A stretch of 32,088 bases of DNA from Oscillospiraceae bacterium. Its GTDB lineage: Bacteria > Bacillota_A > Clostridia > Oscillospirales > Oscillospiraceae. The position numbers and the translations under genes were made by a program. Below are positions 29,937-32,088 of the stretch, piece after piece. Positions within the stretch are counted from its first letter, which is position 1. Every line of letters starts with the position of its first letter. Location: the NCBI GenBank assembly GCA_017415945.1, contig JAFQDR010000063.1:1-32088 (forward strand), written 5' to 3'. A model generated the notes under the pieces. The model saw nothing but the letters and a program-made list of their open reading frames with translations, searched no databases and had not been told where the DNA came from.

Positions 29937-31028
29937 GTGTTCTGTCTCAAGCCTTATTATGCCCCCGATTTTACCGATTCTCGGTTTGTGGAGGCACCCG
30001 ACGCGGTATTTGTTCCCGCCCCAAAAAACGGGGTTGCTCCCGAGGGCTACCATGCCATGAGTATTTTCCCGGAATACTTTAAGGTGAACGGGGAATGGCT
30101 GCTTGCGGAGGAGAGCCGCATGGACTGTGTGGCAGTGTTGGAGCATGGAAAAATCCTTGTGAAGGAGTTCCGCAATCTGCAGGCGGGAGAGCTTGTGGCT
30201 GTGGGACGGAGAGAAAACGGGGAGGACGGCATTTATGTGTACCCCCATGGCTTCCGTGAGGTCAGCGAGGAGAACACCGACGCCTTTGCCTTTCGCCGCA
30301 GCCGCTCCCGTGAGACGGCCTTCTCCCGAGACTATGATGAGCTGTATGAGGTCATGCAGCACGAGCGGGAGCATGGCAAAATTGTGTGGGTCATGGGGCC
30401 TGCCTTTGCCTTCGACCACGATGCCCGCAATGCCATGAGTGCCCTCATTGAAAACGGCTATGCCCATGCTCTGCTGGCAGGCAACGCCTTGGCCACCCAC
30501 GATTTGGAGGGGGCCTATCTGCGTACAGCTCTGGGACAAGATATTTATACCCAGCGCAGTATGCCCAACGGACACTATAATCACTTGGACACTCTGAACC
30601 GCATCCGCTATCATGGCGGTATCGGGGAGTTTATCCGTAATGAGGGGATCGATAACGGTATTGTTTACAGTTGCGAGAAATGCGGCATACCCTATGTTTT
30701 GGCGGGGTCTATCCGTGACGACGGACCTGTGCCCGAAATATACGGAAATGTGTATGAGGCCCAGGATGCCATGCGCAATGAGATTCGCGGTGCCACCACG
30801 GTGATTTGTATGGCCACCATGCTGCACACCATTGCGGTGGGGAACATGACCCCCTCCTATCGGGTGATGCCGGATGGTACGGTGCGGCAGATTTATTTCT
30901 ACTGTGTGGATATTTCCGAGTTTGCGGTGAATAAGCTTGCAGATCGAGGCAGCCTCTCCGCACGAGGGATCGTAACCAACGCACAGGACTTTATTGTGAA
31001 TCTTGCAAAGGGCTTAAAGGTCTATTGA
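29937..31028 (+). CDS. LOR/SDH-domain protein, ornithine cyclodeaminase-like (TIGR00300 type)
   Basis: A 363-residue protein. I take the GTG at 29937, because AAGGAGG ends 7 bases before it; the ATG at 29931 is only 1 base from it. The C-terminal half carries the signatures I know from the ArgZ/AgrE ornithine-cyclodeaminase domain: GNALATHDLEGA (about 188-199), YVLAGSIRDDGPVPE (about 258-272), AVNKLADRGSLSARGIVTNAQDF (about 332-354). The N-terminal guanidine-modifying domain of ArgZ/AgrE is absent, so this is the stand-alone form known from archaea and some bacteria. Predicted to convert ornithine to proline with NAD as an internal cofactor. Likely controlled together with the AraC gene. Confidence 0.8.
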   Translation: MFCLKPYYAPDFTDSRFVEAPDAVFVPAPKNGVAPEGYHAMSIFPEYFKVNGEWLLAEESRMDCVAVLEHGKILVKEFRNLQAGELVAVGRRENGEDGIYVYPHGFREVSEENTDAFAFRRSRSRETAFSRDYDELYEVMQHEREHGKIVWVMGPAFAFDHDARNAMSALIENGYAHALLAGNALATHDLEGAYLRTALGQDIYTQRSMPNGHYNHLDTLNRIRYHGGIGEFIRNEGIDNGIVYSCEKCGIPYVLAGSIRDDGPVPEIYGNVYEAQDAMRNEIRGATTVICMATMLHTIAVGNMTPSYRVMPDGTVRQIYFYCVDISEFAVNKLADRGSLSARGIVTNAQDFIVNLAKGLKVY

Positions 31029-31072
31029 ATACAAAAAGCACTCCGAGAATGGCGGGTGCTCATAAAACAGTT

Positions 31073-31106
31073 AACAGGCACAGCGGCTTACTCTGTGCCT
31101 GTTCTT
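31073..31106 (+). terminator. Intrinsic terminator after the LOR/SDH gene
   Basis: AACAGGCACAG, a 9-base loop, CTGTGCCTGTT: a perfect 11-bp stem with CTTGT after it. A smaller hairpin (AGCACTC..GGGTGCT, about 31038-31060) precedes it. Confidence 0.78.
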
Positions 31107-31144
31107 GTAGAACTTCACTTTTCATGATAAACTGAAAACAAACA

Positions 31145-31163
31145 GTTCGACAAACTTGAATTT
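31145..31163. repeat. Left inverted repeat around the CPBP gene
   Basis: GTTCGACAAACTTGAATTT matches the reverse complement of 31997-32015 at 17 of 19 positions. It marks the likely left edge of an AT-rich cassette of about 870 bases. Confidence 0.65.
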
Positions 31164-31218
31164 GTAGAGCATATGGATGAACTTGCAGTTAGCGACAATC
31201 ACTATTTGGGAGGATTAA

Positions 31219-31998
31219 ATGGATAGCACAAAGAAATTGGTAAAAAGAGAAACTGGAATTGTCTGCTGTCTTGTATTTGCAACATTATTTATTGGCCTTT
31301 CCAATTTGCTTGCACCGCACTTTGACGGAGCGTACTGGTATATTGTCAGTAGTCTCCAAAGATTGCTGTTTGGTATCGTCGAACTCTTTCTTTTTATGAA
31401 AATCTTCAAAAAGGATAAGTGGACAGATGTACTGCACTTAAAGAATTTCAAACATGGCTTGGCAGCGAGTTCTGTTATGTTCCTCATAATCCTGTTTAAT
31501 ATCGTAACTTACTTTTTTATCGGAGCAAAATCATGGATTGATACAACAGTTCCGATTGTTGTTTCTTGCCTGTTCTTTCAGCAAATTACAACAGGGTTCT
31601 GGGAGGAATTGACTTTCAGAGCTTTTGTTGTTGAAGGATATTACCAAACAGAGAACAAAACAAAAAGGACACGTTTCGTGTATGCGTTCATTTCATTTGT
31701 AATCTTTGGTATGCTCCATGCGGTTGAATGTGACAGTATTTCGATGGCATTGTATAGATTCGTAACGACAGGTATATGGGGATTTACATTCGCTTCTGTT
31801 TATTTGTATTCCCATAATCTCTTGGTTGTGATGCTCATGCACTTTGTCACGAATATCTTTTCAAATGCGACAATCTTCATAGCGGAGTTTAACATATCCA
31901 CGGCGTTTATAGTATTGAATGATTATATTTACTTTGTATTATTGGGGGCTATGCTTTTGACAGCAGTTGTATATTTGTGCAAAGAACCAAAGGTATAA
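31219..31998 (+). CDS. CPBP-family intramembrane glutamic protease (Abi/CAAX type)
   Basis: A 259-residue protein with about seven to eight hydrophobic segments, behind GGGAGG. Catalytic motifs: 1, WEELTFRAF (EExxxR, about residues 132-140); 2, FGMLHAVE (FxxxH, about 168-175); 3, LMHFVTNIFSN (HxxxN, about 211-221). This combination defines CPBP/Abi proteases, which process prenylated proteins in eukaryotes and act in bacteriocin self-immunity or processing in Firmicutes. No bacteriocin gene is visible here. Codon use is far more AT-rich than all neighbours and inverted repeats flank the gene, so recent transfer is likely. The stop codon overlaps the right inverted repeat. Confidence 0.9.
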   Translation: MDSTKKLVKRETGIVCCLVFATLFIGLSNLLAPHFDGAYWYIVSSLQRLLFGIVELFLFMKIFKKDKWTDVLHLKNFKHGLAASSVMFLIILFNIVTYFFIGAKSWIDTTVPIVVSCLFFQQITTGFWEELTFRAFVVEGYYQTENKTKRTRFVYAFISFVIFGMLHAVECDSISMALYRFVTTGIWGFTFASVYLYSHNLLVVMLMHFVTNIFSNATIFIAEFNISTAFIVLNDYIYFVLLGAMLLTAVVYLCKEPKV

Positions 31999-32015
31999 AT
32001 TCCAATTTGTCGAAC
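31997..32015. repeat. Right inverted repeat around the CPBP gene
   Basis: AAATTCCAATTTGTCGAAC, the inverted partner of 31145-31163 (17 of 19). It begins inside the CPBP stop codon. Confidence 0.65.
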
Positions 32016-32025
32016 AGATAAAGGG

Positions 32026-32058
32026 CGCACTTCTATACACCCCCTTCGGTGTAGTGCG
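32026..32058. terminator. Stem-loop downstream of the CPBP gene
   Basis: CGCAC..TACACC, loop CCCTTC, GGTGTA-GTGCG: 11 paired bases with a 5-base bulge (TTCTA) on one side. There is no T tract, so termination is uncertain; it may be an RNA element or an element end. The remaining bases to 32088 show no start of a gene I can support. Confidence 0.45.
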
Positions 32059-32088
32059 TATTGTGCGGCTTTACACAAGGGAGCATTG

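Overview
The window looks like a piece of a gut Clostridia chromosome, most likely Oscillospirales. Evidence is the moderately GC-rich coding sequence, Firmicutes-type ribosome binding sites (AGGAGG/GGAGG), the rplM-rpsI pair, DUF2975/YozG-type regulation, and palindromic intergenic repeats that I associate with that group from memory. I name no species.

Positions 1-14046 are the right part of a siphovirus-type prophage read entirely on the + strand: the end of a gene before the tape measure, a 1193-residue tape measure protein, tail/hub proteins, two large fibre or adhesin-like proteins, a set of small overlapping genes, a CHAP endolysin and small membrane proteins of holin type. In the accessory part between fibres and lysis genes lies an undecaprenyl-diphosphate-synthase-like gene (10837-11652). 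This is a cell-wall lipid-carrier enzyme family in an unexpected place, with an Asn where the family has a conserved Glu. A terminator and a candidate promoter at 9174-9230 separate this block from the fibre genes, as in a phage 'moron'.

Positions 14047-14458 are non-coding and should hold the prophage right end, with a cluster of TTGAACCTC repeats. Host DNA then starts with rpsI and rplM (minus strand), driven by a near-consensus promoter. Upstream of that promoter is a striking 10-bp-periodic tandem repeat (15461-15510) that looks like phased A/T tracts. A TtcA-type PP-loop enzyme, two small genes around an operator-rich divergent region, a PTS_EIIC_2-type membrane permease and a class-3-like aldehyde dehydrogenase follow.

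Positions 20276-22502 are a minus-strand operon of DUF2975-like membrane protein, YozG-like HTH and lipoprotein. Its consensus promoter is flanked by two copies of the same operator. A 470-residue XRE-type regulator (22653-24065) is divergent from a three-gene operon (24302-27619): a SnoaL-fold dehydratase resembling bile-acid 7-alpha-dehydratase BaiE, a short-chain dehydrogenase, and a 643-residue old-yellow-enzyme/4Fe-4S/FAD reductase of the BaiCD/BaiH/FadH/daidzein-reductase class. Together these three resemble a compact steroid- or enone-reducing pathway without the CoA-handling genes of the bai operon.

Convergent to it is a dicarboxylate/amino-acid:cation symporter. Its promoter overlaps the promoter of a divergent AraC regulator, which is followed by a LOR/SDH-domain (ornithine-cyclodeaminase-like) gene. 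The right edge carries an AT-rich CPBP-family membrane protease gene bracketed by a 19-bp near-perfect inverted repeat, which suggests a recently acquired cassette.
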